A DNA stretch of 64,000 bases from Dicaeum eximium (taxonomy: Eukaryota > Chordata > Aves > Passeriformes > Dicaeidae), in assembly GCA_013396995.1 (NCBI GenBank), contig VWZP01003889.1:248001-312000 (forward strand), read 5' to 3'. Positions 48,301 to 59,209 of this stretch are shown here, piece by piece. The notes beneath the pieces are model-generated. The model was not told where the DNA came from and made no database searches. It saw only the letters and a list, made by a program, of their open reading frames with translations. The translations under genes were made by a program, and so were the position numbers. How positions within the stretch are numbered: position 1 is the stretch's first letter; the number at the start of each line of letters is the position of its first letter.

Positions 48301-51300
48301 AATTTTAAGTTGTTTTAAGCTTATTTTGTAATGTTTTAATTGATGTAGCTAATAAAAAATGAATATTCCAGTACCAATAACCAGCCTATTTCTTCTTGTA
48401 CAACCTGAGCTACTTCTGCAAGTAATGGATGTCAGGTATAGTCATCCAGTGACATTTCTACGTGAGGATTTCTAAGAATTTTCATGTTAGCACAATGGTG
48501 GTGAGATCAAAATTAAAGCTATTTGTGTAAAAAGAGTGTGCAGTTGTGCAGCAAGTTGCTAAGCACAGAGAAATTGATGCTATTATATTAAAGGGTAACA
48601 CTTAGGTTTTATGTTCCTGCAGCTTGAGAAAGCCACAACATTGTAGTGCTTAATATCAAACTTGCCTTTACATTCATATCCTTAAAAAGACCAAGTTTGT
48701 CTTCAAAGGTGGCTGTTGTTTAAGGTGGTCACCGTGTTCCTGCTGCTGGGAGAGCACCGTGCCTGGTGCCATCCCAGCTGTCCCTTCACCAGTGCTGCTT
48801 GGCCCGGGGAAGTCCCTGGCTGGCAGCGTGTCCTGCGGCTGTTCCTGCAGGAGGAGCCTCTGTAGGGGCAGTAGGGAGAGAGTTTCATGTCACAGCCATT
48901 TTATAAGTTTCTTATATGGAAACTTGCTGGGCACTTTTTCTTCCCTGGGAAAGCTGATTTCTCTGCAGATTTCTGTAAAAACAAACCTGTGTCTGTGTGT
49001 GGATTCAAGGACAACAGATGCATTCCTTTGCTCTGTCTCCTGATACAGGAGATGTAGTTTTCTCTTTCTAGCGAAGGATGTAGAGGCTGTAATCTCTCTG
49101 ACTTTGTAAGCATTGGGAGTCTTGCTCTGACCAGGGTGGAGGAAACATGTAACTCTGTAATGTGGGCACCTTAGCCCTAAAACCTTCTGAATAATGGAGT
49201 CATTCCAATAAATCATATAAGCCTTCTGATACTGGAGTCAAGGAGCCTCATTCAGCACCCAACGCAAGACCCAGAGAAACAAACACATTTCCAGGCACCA
49301 GAACCTTTTAAAACAACAGTTTCATACCCTGTGGATATGTGAGATGCAAACATTCTCAGTTCTGACAAAACTGAGACCTGCTGGACGTTTTTCATGGGGG
49401 GAAAAAGTTGGGGCAGATGCCTGTGCTGGTGGTCCCACCAGGCTGTAAATGCTCTGTGGGTGCTCCTGCAGGAGCTGGAGGGGTTTCTGTAGGGCAGGGA
49501 ATGGTGCTGCAGCTTTTCCCCAGGATCTGCAGCACTGTGCAAGTCAATGCACCAAAGTCCATTAGCTTAAGGGGAGCTGATTTCTTGATGCCAGTGGTGA
49601 GGGCTGTGTCCCTCTGGGGACCCCATTTCCTCAGCCCCTGCTGCCTGGGCAAACGATCTGTCAGAGCTCTGGAACAGTGTCTCTGTCTCTGAATTTGCTC
49701 TTCACTTCAACAGTCAAAGAATGAAGAATATTTGTTTTAATACTTGTTTATTAGACTTATTTATGTTTTTAAAATTGTGGTTTCAGCAGCATAAAGGCAA
49801 GAGTCTATCCCTTGGCTTAGTTTTGCCCTGGCTATTATAGATGAACAGCAGGCTTACATTTTGAAATAAACTTTTTTTTTTCCTTTATAAAATCAATTGC
49901 CTAGGCAGGAGAGTTCCTGACTTCCCAATTAAGCAATTTATCTAGAAGAAATCTTTTTTCCCCTTCCCTTCAAAGCATTAAACCCTTACTCAGCTTGAAA
50001 GCTGCATCAGTCTGCCAGTGTGGGATTAATGCCACAAAAGTTGCTGCTCATATTTGCTGCAGAGATGACCTGCAGACATGACCATCATGTTAAAAAATTG
50101 CTTTTATAATTCCTTGCGTCTGATGACAGAAACAAAACCTGCCTTTGTTTTTCTGTATTTCTTCTGACTGGTTAGAGAAGGGGAGAAGACACAAAATGTG
50201 ATGCCTGTCCCCGATGGTCCATCCATCCATCCCTGCTGTCCCCTGGGGCTTGGGCAGTTTCTGGAATCTCTTTCTGGCTGCAGTGGCTCTGGCTTTGCCA
50301 CGTCCCTGTCTCCGTGGGCACTGTGGGAGCATTGGCACACACGGGTGTGTGTGAGCACTCCCAGCCTGGCATCCTAAAACCTGCACTGGGCCCGGTCCCA
50401 CCGCACACCAGCAAGACTTAGGGCTTACTTTGGCTTTTAGGATAAATCTAGGGAAGGGAGGGGACTTTTTGTTTTCCTCTTAACCTGTTTGCCTATTGTC
50501 AGTGTAAATAAGTTTGAACATGCTCTGAGATTATTAGCACAGCTCCTGAACAGTGAAGGAATCAACCCCTCAAAGCTTTTGAGCTTTCCCATCACTCACA
50601 CTTTACGTGTACAAGCAAATCCAGTGTGTGTGTGTGGCACTGAGCAGCACAATAGTGTTTATTCAATCTCTGTCTAACCTCGCTCCTCCGAGAGCTTGGA
50701 AGGAAATTGCTGTGCTCTGCATTTTCTTGTGGGATGTATTCGTTTCTGCTGCTCGTAAGGATCCTTTCCCCAACTCTCCTGCTAATGCAAACCCAAAAAA
50801 CCATTCTAGCAGTGCTGGAATGATTGAAATGATTGAAAGAATGGTTTTCTTGCTGTAATTTATACAATTATCAATAATTTCTTAGTTGATCTTTTCTTTT
50901 CGTACAGGACACATCGTCTCATTGCTGGAGCTGAAAACTGGAAAATCGGAGTTTGGGGTAGACTCATGAGTTCTGTTTCCTCTGGTGGTAACTGTTAATC
51001 AGCAGAGATTCTGCAACTGTTTCTGCTGGGCTTTTCCGGGGAACTAAAGGTGGTTTTTGAGATTAGCTGTTTCTTGTAGGAGGTGGAAGGAAGCCTTCCA
51101 TGGCTCAGCAGGGTGACCCAGCTGCCCCAAAGGTCAGGGTGACCTCGGCACTGCAGGGAGGGGAGCTGAGGCCTCCCATCACTTCTCCTTTGTGGCTTTG
51201 TTTTCTTCTGGGCGTGAGTCCCTGTGGGTTGTTTGCCTGGAGGATCACGAGTGAGTGAACCACTGTGGCAGAAAAAGAGATGGTGCCGGTCACTGGCGGC

Positions 51301-54300
51301 CTGGAGGGAGCTGGTTCTGGCCAGCTCTGAACCTGCTGGTTCAGCCATGCCTGGCCAGCAGCAATTCTGGGGGGAAAGGAGGAAAAAAGAATATGGCAGA
51401 AAAAGACTGAAGAAAAAGAAGAGGGAGAAAAGTTAATCCCTCAGAGCGTCTCTGGTGGCCTCGGGAGACACGATGTGTCTGTTGGTGGCACATCGTACAT
51501 ACCCTGCTCATGTGAGCATCTCTAGGGTTTGGGATGATTTTTGCTCTCTGAGGTGACAGCACTGTGCTCATACTAGAAACCTTCTCAACTAATTTTGGAC
51601 ACAATATTATTTGGCTGCTGGGAGTCAATACAACCACGGATTTGTCTGTTTAAACACCCAATATATACAACCAATGATTCTCTTTCCTAGTGATGATTTT
51701 TAAGCTGTGAATTCCCTACATTTGCCTACAGAAAAACCTCAGCCGACATCCATGAGTACAGTATTTTTTGTACAGATTTAGTCTGGAGTTTGAAAAATCT
51801 CAGTTTTATAATTCAACAGCTGTAATGTGTTTTCTGGGAACATTAACGTTTCTGAAACTTGATTATGCAAATATTTGCAGAGGGCAAACAAACGCTCAGC
51901 GAACAAATCCATAAAATGATTAAGCAAAGATTGGTGTTTTTCTATTTTCATAGTATTTGTGCCTCCCTAAACATTTCCCAAACTCTCTGGATGCCTCTTT
52001 GCATTCAGTGATTTAGAAATCCCTGGTGACATTAATTGCATCCCAGGAGAGGTCAGCTTTACTGGTGAAACCCATCAAAAAGTTGATGCCATGTGAAGAA
52101 ATTTTTTGAGATATCTTTACAGATATTTTATAGACTCAAAGAACTTTACCAGCATCATCAGAATTATACCATTAAGCAGTGTTCAAATTTGAGGACTCTT
52201 AAAGAATGAAGAAAAAGAATTTTAGATGACCATTGTCCCCTTGGTTATTGGTGGGCAGCTGTGCTTTCCACATCCAGTACTTAAATACCAAGTCATTGAG
52301 TTGGTGGTTATGCTGTGGAAGAGATTTATTTCATGAGTTATAACTAAAATTACATTGTGTCAGAATTTTTGATTTTTAAGTTGTTTCTTGTCATATTAGC
52401 TTAAAATTCTGCAGGGTCACTGTAGCAATCCTGAGACAGGCAAATTATATTTGGATTGAGCTCCAGACACATGGAAGTGAGAGGCTCATTCCCTACCAGG
52501 CTTTGTGTTCTCAGAACAGCTCTGCCATTTTTGTACTGGATTGAGCAGCATAAAATAAATACATTTATAGTCCCAGGCAGTGTTTAGAGTGAATGCTGTG
52601 CATAAAATTGCTTCCTGAAGTAACTTGTCTGGTGCTGCAAGAGAGATGGGCCAATGGAGAATTTGGGTCACTACACCTAAGAAGATTTCTGTAATTAAAC
52701 TGGTTTGCATTTTTACATGAAATAGTTGAAAAAGCTTTAAAGTTTCAACCTGTCTATCCCCTTTCTTCCTGAAACATATTGTTACAGCTTCAGATCTAAA
52801 CAATTTAGAACCAAGTTCTGATAAAGAAAAAGAATCATCATTGCAGGATTTTGAAGAACTGATTTCTCATGTTGAGAAAGATGTATAAACATGTATTTTC
52901 TGTGTATGTCACCTTCTGAGTACTCTAGCCTTACAAAATAAAGCTGGCATGGGTTAGATGCCATGGAACTAGGAAAGAATGAGTTTGAATGAAAAAGAAA
53001 TAATAACTGATACTCAAGATTTTTATGTTTTGTTTTTAAACTGTAATCAAAAAAATAGTGTGTACTCTCGTTTGATGAATGCTGCACACACTGCAGAAAA
53101 AGTGCCCTGCAAGGTTTTGGAAAAGTGCCTGCAACTGATACAGTGGGTTTTGGGAAGAATTTTATTTTTTATGGTTTGGTATTTTTAAAAACATTAACAG
53201 TTCTCAAGCTGCCTTCTTGCTTAGGTCAATTATTTTTTGAGGAGGGATGCAATGTGCTTATTCCTTTCCAGTATTTCTTCTCTGTTGTTACTGCAGAGAA
53301 AGCAGACAGTAAAGTATCTGACAGCCCAAAGATCAGTCTTTAATGATTTCTGCATTTAGAGCATAAGAATGAAACTGCTAACATTACAGTTTAACACAGA
53401 TTTTCATTTCTATTTAATAACGGCTTTGAATGATGATTTGTGTGATTGATCATGCACACTTACACAATCAGCATTCATAGTTTAACTTCTGAAATTAAAA
53501 TGTGGAATACCTACAGGTATAGGCTATATGGAGTAGTATGTGATAATGTTAGAGTTCTCCAGATTAGTACTGTGAATGTTTGACAAAGTCTCATAATGTC
53601 AAAGTTTAAATTATTGAATAGCTACAACTCTGCTGTAGAAAGTGCAATGTAGATCATGAGACATAAAAGGAAGCATGTTCCAGATGAAGTAGCTGAGTAA
53701 ATATATCATCTAAGTGGTTGATAAAGTAGCTAAATTACTGTAAACAAACAATAAAACATCTTAGAGGAGATATCTCTGAGAAATTGCTTATTGAGAGCTT
53801 AAAAAGATAAATGCAAATTGTAAATATTTAAAGGCTGGGGGGCAGATTTTTGATAGGAGCTGTAGGTTCTCTTGGCTGTCTGTCTAATACAGATGATATC
53901 CTTGAACAGGATTGACTATTCCCTCTGACACAGAGTAAAGCACAGCAGATGAGAGTTGATATGAGATGGACCCAATCTATTTCTGCCATTAAATACTTAT
54001 AGAAATGTTCCTGGGCATTGTAATATGAAAATGTTCAGTGAAAGGAAAATGTTGAGACTGCATACATCATTAATCAATTATAAGCCATCTTAATGGAGAA
54101 GAAATTACTCCCAAAGTATTTATTAGTGAACTCAGCTCTGCAGAGCATCAATTCACTGCATACCACACAAACAGGGTTTTTTTTTTTTACCCCCATTATG
54201 TTTGATAATTTAAATTTCCAAGAAATTATCCAGGCTGGAATTGATCATGCTCTAGCCCTAAGGCTAAAGATGCCAAATATAAGATTTTATGCCAAAAGTA

Positions 54301-54392
54301 TTTGTGGAAGCATCAAAGTTCTCGTCTGCCAGCCAGTGGCCAGATGCCATCAGCAGCAGAGGGGACTGGGAGTTTTCAGGCTGGAGCCAAGG
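42371..54392. other. Intronic sequence, no further exon recognised
   Basis: Returns to AT-rich composition just past the CpG island. Contains homopolymer A/T runs (about 43,316, 44,761 and 45,281), a CpG-denser patch at about 47,450-47,710, and GC-richer patches at 48,730-48,870, 49,420-49,660, 50,200-50,420 and 51,080-51,360. No known exon, RNA gene or mobile element end was identified. Confidence 0.65.
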
Positions 54393-54549
54393 AGTTGTAA
54401 AAGTGTCCAGGGACACCTTAGAGCAGCCTTGCAACACTTCAAGGGCAGCACTTTCTCATCTTAGGAGGAAGATGGGGACAGACTTTTTAGCTGGGCCTGT
54501 TGGGGTAAGGAAAGGGGTAATTAAAATGTAAAGAGGGTAGATTGAAACT

Positions 54550-54648
54550 AGATATAAGATGTATTAGATAAGATATATTAGATAAGATATATTATAAAAA
54601 TAAAGATATATATATATCTATATCTATATTAGATATATATAAATATAA
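54550..54648 (+). repeat. TA-rich microsatellite (left copy)
   Basis: Repeats of AGATAAGATATATT and TATATC/TATATA words. The left copy has one more 14-nt AGATAAGATATATT unit than the right copy. Confidence 0.85.
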
Positions 54649-54660
54649 GGACATATTTTA

Positions 54661-54859
54661 CAGGGACAGTGAGGAACCTGGAATGGGTTGTTCAGAGAGG
54701 TGGTAGAAAGCCAATCCCTGGAAACATCCCTGGATGTCAGATTGGATGGGGTCCTGACCAACCTGCTCTGGTTGAAGATGTCCCTGCTCACTGCAGGGTG
54801 GTTGGACTAGATAAACTTTAAAGGTCCCTAACAACTCCAAGTATTTCATGATTCTATGA
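54661..54859 (+). mobile_element. CR1 LINE 3' end (left copy)
   Basis: Clear avian CR1 3' region: GAGGTGGTAGAAAGCCAATC, CCCTGGAAACATCCCTGGAT, GAAGATGTCCCTGCTCACTG, GGTTGGACTAGATAAACTTT, AAAGGTCCCTAACAACTCC, then the terminal ATGATTCTATGA. It is 5'-truncated with no intact reverse transcriptase. The same element recurs unchanged in the right copy of the surrounding duplication, so this is one insertion represented twice, not two insertions. Confidence 0.95.
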
Positions 54860-54926
54860 AAAGGAGAAAATTAAAAGTGCTATGAATCACAGCAGCTTTG
54901 TCAATAATATCCCCTCCCATCTAATG

Positions 54927-54927
54927 N
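54927..54927. other. Single N at the junction of two near-identical copies
   Basis: The N lies exactly between the end of the left copy (CATCTAATG) and the beginning of the right copy (AGTTGTAAAAGTG), marking a contig join where overlapping sequence was not merged. Confidence 0.95.
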
Positions 54928-55108
54928 AGTTGTAAAAGTGTCCAGGGACACCTTAGAGCAGCCTTGCAACACTTCAAGGGCAGCACTTTCTCATCTTAGG
55001 AGGAAGATGGGGACAGACTTTTTGATAGCTTTTTGACAGGCCCAGACAGCTGGGCCTGTTGGGGTAAGGAAAGGGGTAATTAAAATGTAAAGAGGGTAGA
55101 TTGAAACT

Positions 55109-55193
55109 AGATATAAGATGTATTAGATAAGATATATTATAAAAATAAAGATATATATATATCTATATCTATATTAGATATATATAAATATAA
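55109..55193 (+). repeat. TA-rich microsatellite (right copy)
   Basis: Same TA-rich repeat as in the left copy, one 14-nt unit shorter. Confidence 0.85.
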
Positions 55194-55205
55194 GGACATA
55201 TTTTA

Positions 55206-55404
55206 CAGGGACAGTGAGGAACCTGGAATGGGTTGTTCAGAGAGGTGGTAGAAAGCCAATCCCTGGAAACATCCCTGGATGTCAGATTGGATGGGGTCCT
55301 GACCAACCTGCTCTGGTTGAAGATGTCCCTGCTCACTGCAGGGTGGTTGGACTAGATAAACTTTAAAGGTCCCTAACAACTCCAAGTATTTCATGATTCT
55401 ATGA
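55206..55404 (+). mobile_element. CR1 LINE 3' end (right copy)
   Basis: Second representation of the CR1 fragment at 54661-54859, with the same boundaries and terminal ATGATTCTATGA. It belongs to the duplicated block rather than to a separate insertion. Confidence 0.95.
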
Positions 55405-55471
55405 AAAGGAGAAAATTAAAAGTGCTATGAATCACAGCAGCTTTGTCAATAATATCCCCTCCCATCTAATG

Positions 55472-58179
55472 GGAAGCAGCCTGGAAGAAATTATGTTATG
55501 TTCATACACTGCTCTGTGGTAACATTTTCTCTTTATATTGTATTTTTCATCCTACTGCCTGTGGACAACTCTCAGGTAGATGGAAAGGTGGTGGTAATGG
55601 CTTGAGCTGATGAATCTTTCAGAGGAAAAGGGGAGAAAAAGGGATAAAAAATGGCAACTGTTTTGAGTAAGGGGGCTTTCTTGAAAATACTCAATATCTG
55701 ATTCTCAGTGTTTTCTCAAAATGGCACTCAAAAAAAAGCTGATAAAAAGTTTCTAAGATAATGACGATAAGAGGTGATACTAAAATGACACTGATAACCC
55801 TTCTGCATTCAGTATTATTTTATTCAGTGACTATTTTATTCATTATGATTTATGGAGAATATCCCTGACTACAAAAGCTTGATAATAGACGGGTTTTATC
55901 TTTTTGATCTAATCCCACAGTCATTATTTAATCAAAATTTCTTCTTTTCAGACATTTTCTTGCATGTGTTTTTCTGAGTCAGGTCTGTGATACTTAGGAG
56001 TTTCCATAGGTGACAATTTTCATTTTCAAAAAACACATCAAGAAATGGTCATGCTCTTGCCTCATGCCAACATGATGAACAATTAAGCACTATTAATTCC
56101 CTTCTATGATGGGAACAAAGAAATGGGAGACAAAGATCTTCTGATGAGACAAAGAAAACTTAAATTTCTTGCATAGGGCCGCTGAGGGCTTGGTGTTAGA
56201 AGTGATGAGGCCGTGAGGGTTCCTGTCTCTTTTCAATACCCAGCTGAAATACAATATTCAAGAGGAAAATAACCAGTCTTGTTCCTTTTTAAGACAAAGT
56301 GGCAGAAGTTCTGTTGATTTTCAAGCAGACACTCATTGGTAGGTGACTCTTGATTTCTCTATAGGTCATCTGTAGGCTCTTGGACAAGATGCAGAATCAA
56401 GGGATAAAGGGGCTGTTGATTTTGGATTTTTTGGTTTTTTTTGTTTTTTGTTTTTTTGTTTTTTTTTTTCCCCTGAAGATATCTGTATTCACCTTTCCTA
56501 AAGAGATAGAAGGATGTAAAATTTGAAGGAAACATATTATGTAAATAAAGAATATTGCTATGAAGTATATTTAATTATCTTTGCATTGTCAAAGTAATGA
56601 ACTGATGTAGTTGTGATCTTCATTGCTGTGTGAAGAGCAGAGGGACACAAAAAAGCTGATGAAAACCTTCCCTGTCCAACCACATTTGATTGATTTGCTT
56701 GTCGTTCAGTGAGAAATGGCACAGAGCTGGGAGATCTGCCTGGCTCTTCTTGAGTTATGTTTCTTAATAATGTAGCTTTATATTTAGTGGTGAGTTACAA
56801 AGATTTTTGCCCTTCTTTCCTGAAGGCAAGATATGATCCAAGTTTGCTGATGAGACAAAGCTGGTGGTGTTGAGTGCAATCACCATGCATCAAATGATCT
56901 TATGAGAAAACTTGATTGTACAACTTTTTGAGGCAGACTCTGGGGCTTCTTGGATGCATCATTTCCACCTAGAACACTGAACATGCTGGAGGAATACACA
57001 GCATGTATAATGCATGCTGTAGCAGCGTGCTGATGAAATGTGGATGGAATCAAAGAGTAAAACCAGAGTAATTGTTGAAATCTGCTGCAGATCCTGAGGG
57101 TAATTGATAAATGACTGCCAATAATCAGAGCAATAACAGCTTTGCTGTGCACACTCTCAGAAGCAGTTTATGTTTCCAAGGGAAGCTAAAGCCTGTCTGG
57201 GTTTTTCTCGGGTTTCAGCAGCAGGGCTGCAGTGCAGGTGCTCTTTCCATGATGGAGCAGCCTCACAGGGCCATGCTGGGAATGGGAACATCCTGCACAG
57301 AGACATCTTTGTGTCTGGTGGACTCAGTTAATCAGATCTGAGTGGGAGCATACAGAGAGTTCCACTGTCCCACCTGATGCCTCTTTCAGCTGCTGGAATG
57401 GGATCACACCTGACCATGGGCTTGTATCTCTGTTACTCGATTTGAAAACTGTTTTGAAAACCTGTGATTGTGGTGGAAATGACTAGAAGGAGAGCAAGCT
57501 TAGATGGCCTCTGCCATGGCTGGGAGATGCCCTGCATGTTCAAGCACATAAAATACACACAAAGTACCAGGTGACTTTGTGATTTAGTGTGATGGTAGGA
57601 GCTCCCACTGACCTTCTTCTCCTTAATCCCATTTCAGGAGGTGGCTCTTGGACAGGTAAGATTAGTAGCCTGCCAGTGATTATGTGAATTTAATGCCAGC
57701 TTCTAAATTTTATTTAATTGCTGTGAGATCCACTTTAGGTTTCTGGTCCAATAACATTTTAGTAATTAGTGACCTAACAGAGATACAATACTGCAACAGG
57801 CATTTGGATGAAGGTTTTGTTGGTTCAAAGAAGATCAGGCACTCTTTTTGTGGTGAAGTGTGGCTGTGAAAATGGAGGACCAGCACAAGGCAGCACAGGC
57901 AAGGGAAGAGAGAAGATGTTGGCTCTGCAGATGTGTTGGTCTGTCAGCCAGAGGGAGGGCACAGAGGGAGGTGTCTAAGGACAAGGGGTGATTGCCATGA
58001 GCCACCAGGGCCTTCAGCCCCTTAAGGAGCAGCTGATGAGGTTTACCTGCCTCTGGCTGAGAACTCCCTGGGCATCTCCTAGGGCTGGAAGGGACCTGAG
58101 ACAGGTCTTTTGAGAGCTGTGTGAGGGTCACTTATCACTTGCACCTGCAGCTGAAATGATAAAAGTGGTGTTTGTGTGA
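55472..58179. other. Intronic sequence, no recognised feature apart from a T-rich run
   Basis: AT-rich unique sequence. A stretch around 57,840-58,110 contains GGGCTGGAAGGGACCTGAG, which resembles a reverse-oriented CR1 3' end, but the rest does not follow. No exon or RNA gene was recognised. Confidence 0.6.
56421..56473 (+). repeat. T-rich (GTTTTTT)n low-complexity run
   Basis: Successive T6-T12 runs separated by single or double G (or GGA), ending in CCCC. Low-complexity sequence, possibly the reverse-complemented A-rich tail of an old retroposon. Confidence 0.85.
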
Positions 58180-58400
58180 GCAGGGAGTGACAAAGCTGGA
58201 TCCTTCCATCCCTCCTGGTGCTGAGGACAAGGACACCTTGAAGTCTGGCACAGCCATGGGGCAGAGCTGAAGGTGTAGCCACAAACTCTGGGAAGGACTG
58301 GACACCTTTGACAAGCTGTGTCCCTGACCTTTGCAGGGCACTTGGACCAAAATGCCTACAGGGGCCCTGCCAACCCAAACCATTCTGGGATTCCATGGCT
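58180..58400 (+). mobile_element. CR1 LINE remnant, 3' part
   Basis: The end shows the CR1 pattern TGTCCCTGACCTTTGCAGGG, CACTTGGACCAAAATGCCTA, CCTGCCAACCCAAACCATTC, then TGGGATTCCATGG as a decayed tail repeat. The upstream limit is approximate. It is diverged and non-coding. Confidence 0.7.
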
Positions 58401-58995
58401 CAAATGTCGTGTTGCTAAACTGGAAATTTGTGGAGGCTTTTTTAAAACAAATGCTTGCATTAAATCCCCCCATATCTGTGAGAATTAGAAGTTGCTAGTT
58501 TCAATGAGTAGTTTTGTTTCAAAGAAGTTCCTTAGGGAATAGGATGAAGGAGATTTTCTCATTTTTGTATCAATGCTTCAGTTAAATATTTATGAACAGA
58601 AGCTTCTCTGTTTACTTTGAAGCCAGCCTCTTTCTCAGATATGTATTAGTGTCCAAATCCATCACTATAACATCCTGAATCCTGTAATTAGGGTTGCCAG
58701 TTCATGGGTAAACTAAAGTTGCTTCATCAGATGTTTCTTTGAGACAGAAAAGATGCTTCCTTGATGTTTTGAGTTATTTACATTTTCTGCAATGCAAATT
58801 CTAGACATAGCCTTTCAGAAAGCTAAATGATCTTGAAAAATAGAGGTCGTATCAAAGTGATGTGGAACTGTCTTGCTTGTGTTGGCTTTATGTTGTTTCT
58901 AAGTAAAAAATATTCAGAAGTGAAAACTCCTCCTTCAGCTCAAGCATTCATTTGGTAGCAATTGCTATGAGACTTCCCTTTTATGTGGTAACAGA

Positions 58996-59209
58996 CTTTT
59001 CCTTTTCCTTTTCCTTCCTTCCTTCCTTCCTTCCTTCCTTCCTTCCTTCCTTCCTTCCTTCCTTCCTTCCTTCCTTCCTTCCTTCTTTCCTTCCTTCCTT
59101 CCTTCCTTCCTTCCTTCCTTCCTTTCTTCCTTCCTTTCTTCCTTTCTTCCTTCCTTTCCTTCCTTTCCTTCCTTCCTTTCCTTCCTCCCTCCCTCCTCTT
59201 TTTTCTTTC
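58996..59209 (+). repeat. (CCTT)n tetranucleotide microsatellite, 214-nt pure pyrimidine tract
   Basis: Every base from 58996 to 59209 is C or T. The left and centre are nearly perfect CCTT units; the right side has CTTT and CCCT variants, as expected of an ageing microsatellite edge. The apparent Pro/Ser/Leu/Phe-rich and Lys/Glu/Gly/Arg-rich ORFs across it are repeat artefacts. Confidence 0.98.

Larger units (their letters stand above)
54393..54926 (+). repeat. Left copy of a ~0.54-kb direct duplication
   Basis: This 534-nt block recurs directly after the single N at 54927. It includes a TA-rich microsatellite and a CR1 3' end. By length accounting it differs from the right copy by two indels only: it lacks 24 nt after 54488 and carries an extra 14-nt unit (AGATAAGATATATT) in the TA-rich part. 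Confidence 0.95.
54928..55471 (+). repeat. Right copy of a ~0.54-kb direct duplication
   Basis: This 544-nt block repeats 54393-54926. It carries an extra 24 nt (55024-55047), which completes an 8-bp-stem hairpin, and has one fewer 14-nt TA-rich unit. Those two indels account exactly for the 10-nt length difference. The 63-codon minus-strand frame across the CR1 part is identical in both copies. Confidence 0.95.

Noticed and set aside
50908..50957. Possible second exon after acceptor TTTTCTTTTCGTACAG
   Set aside because: The splice signals look reasonable, but the 50-nt segment spliced in phase after exon 1 reaches a stop after eight codons. It also has none of the Arg-Asn-Trp-Lys-Gly or membrane-helix features of the true second exon.
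54658..55394. Two identical 63-codon minus-strand ORFs as a duplicated gene
   Set aside because: Both are antisense translations of a CR1 3' end carried in the duplicated block.
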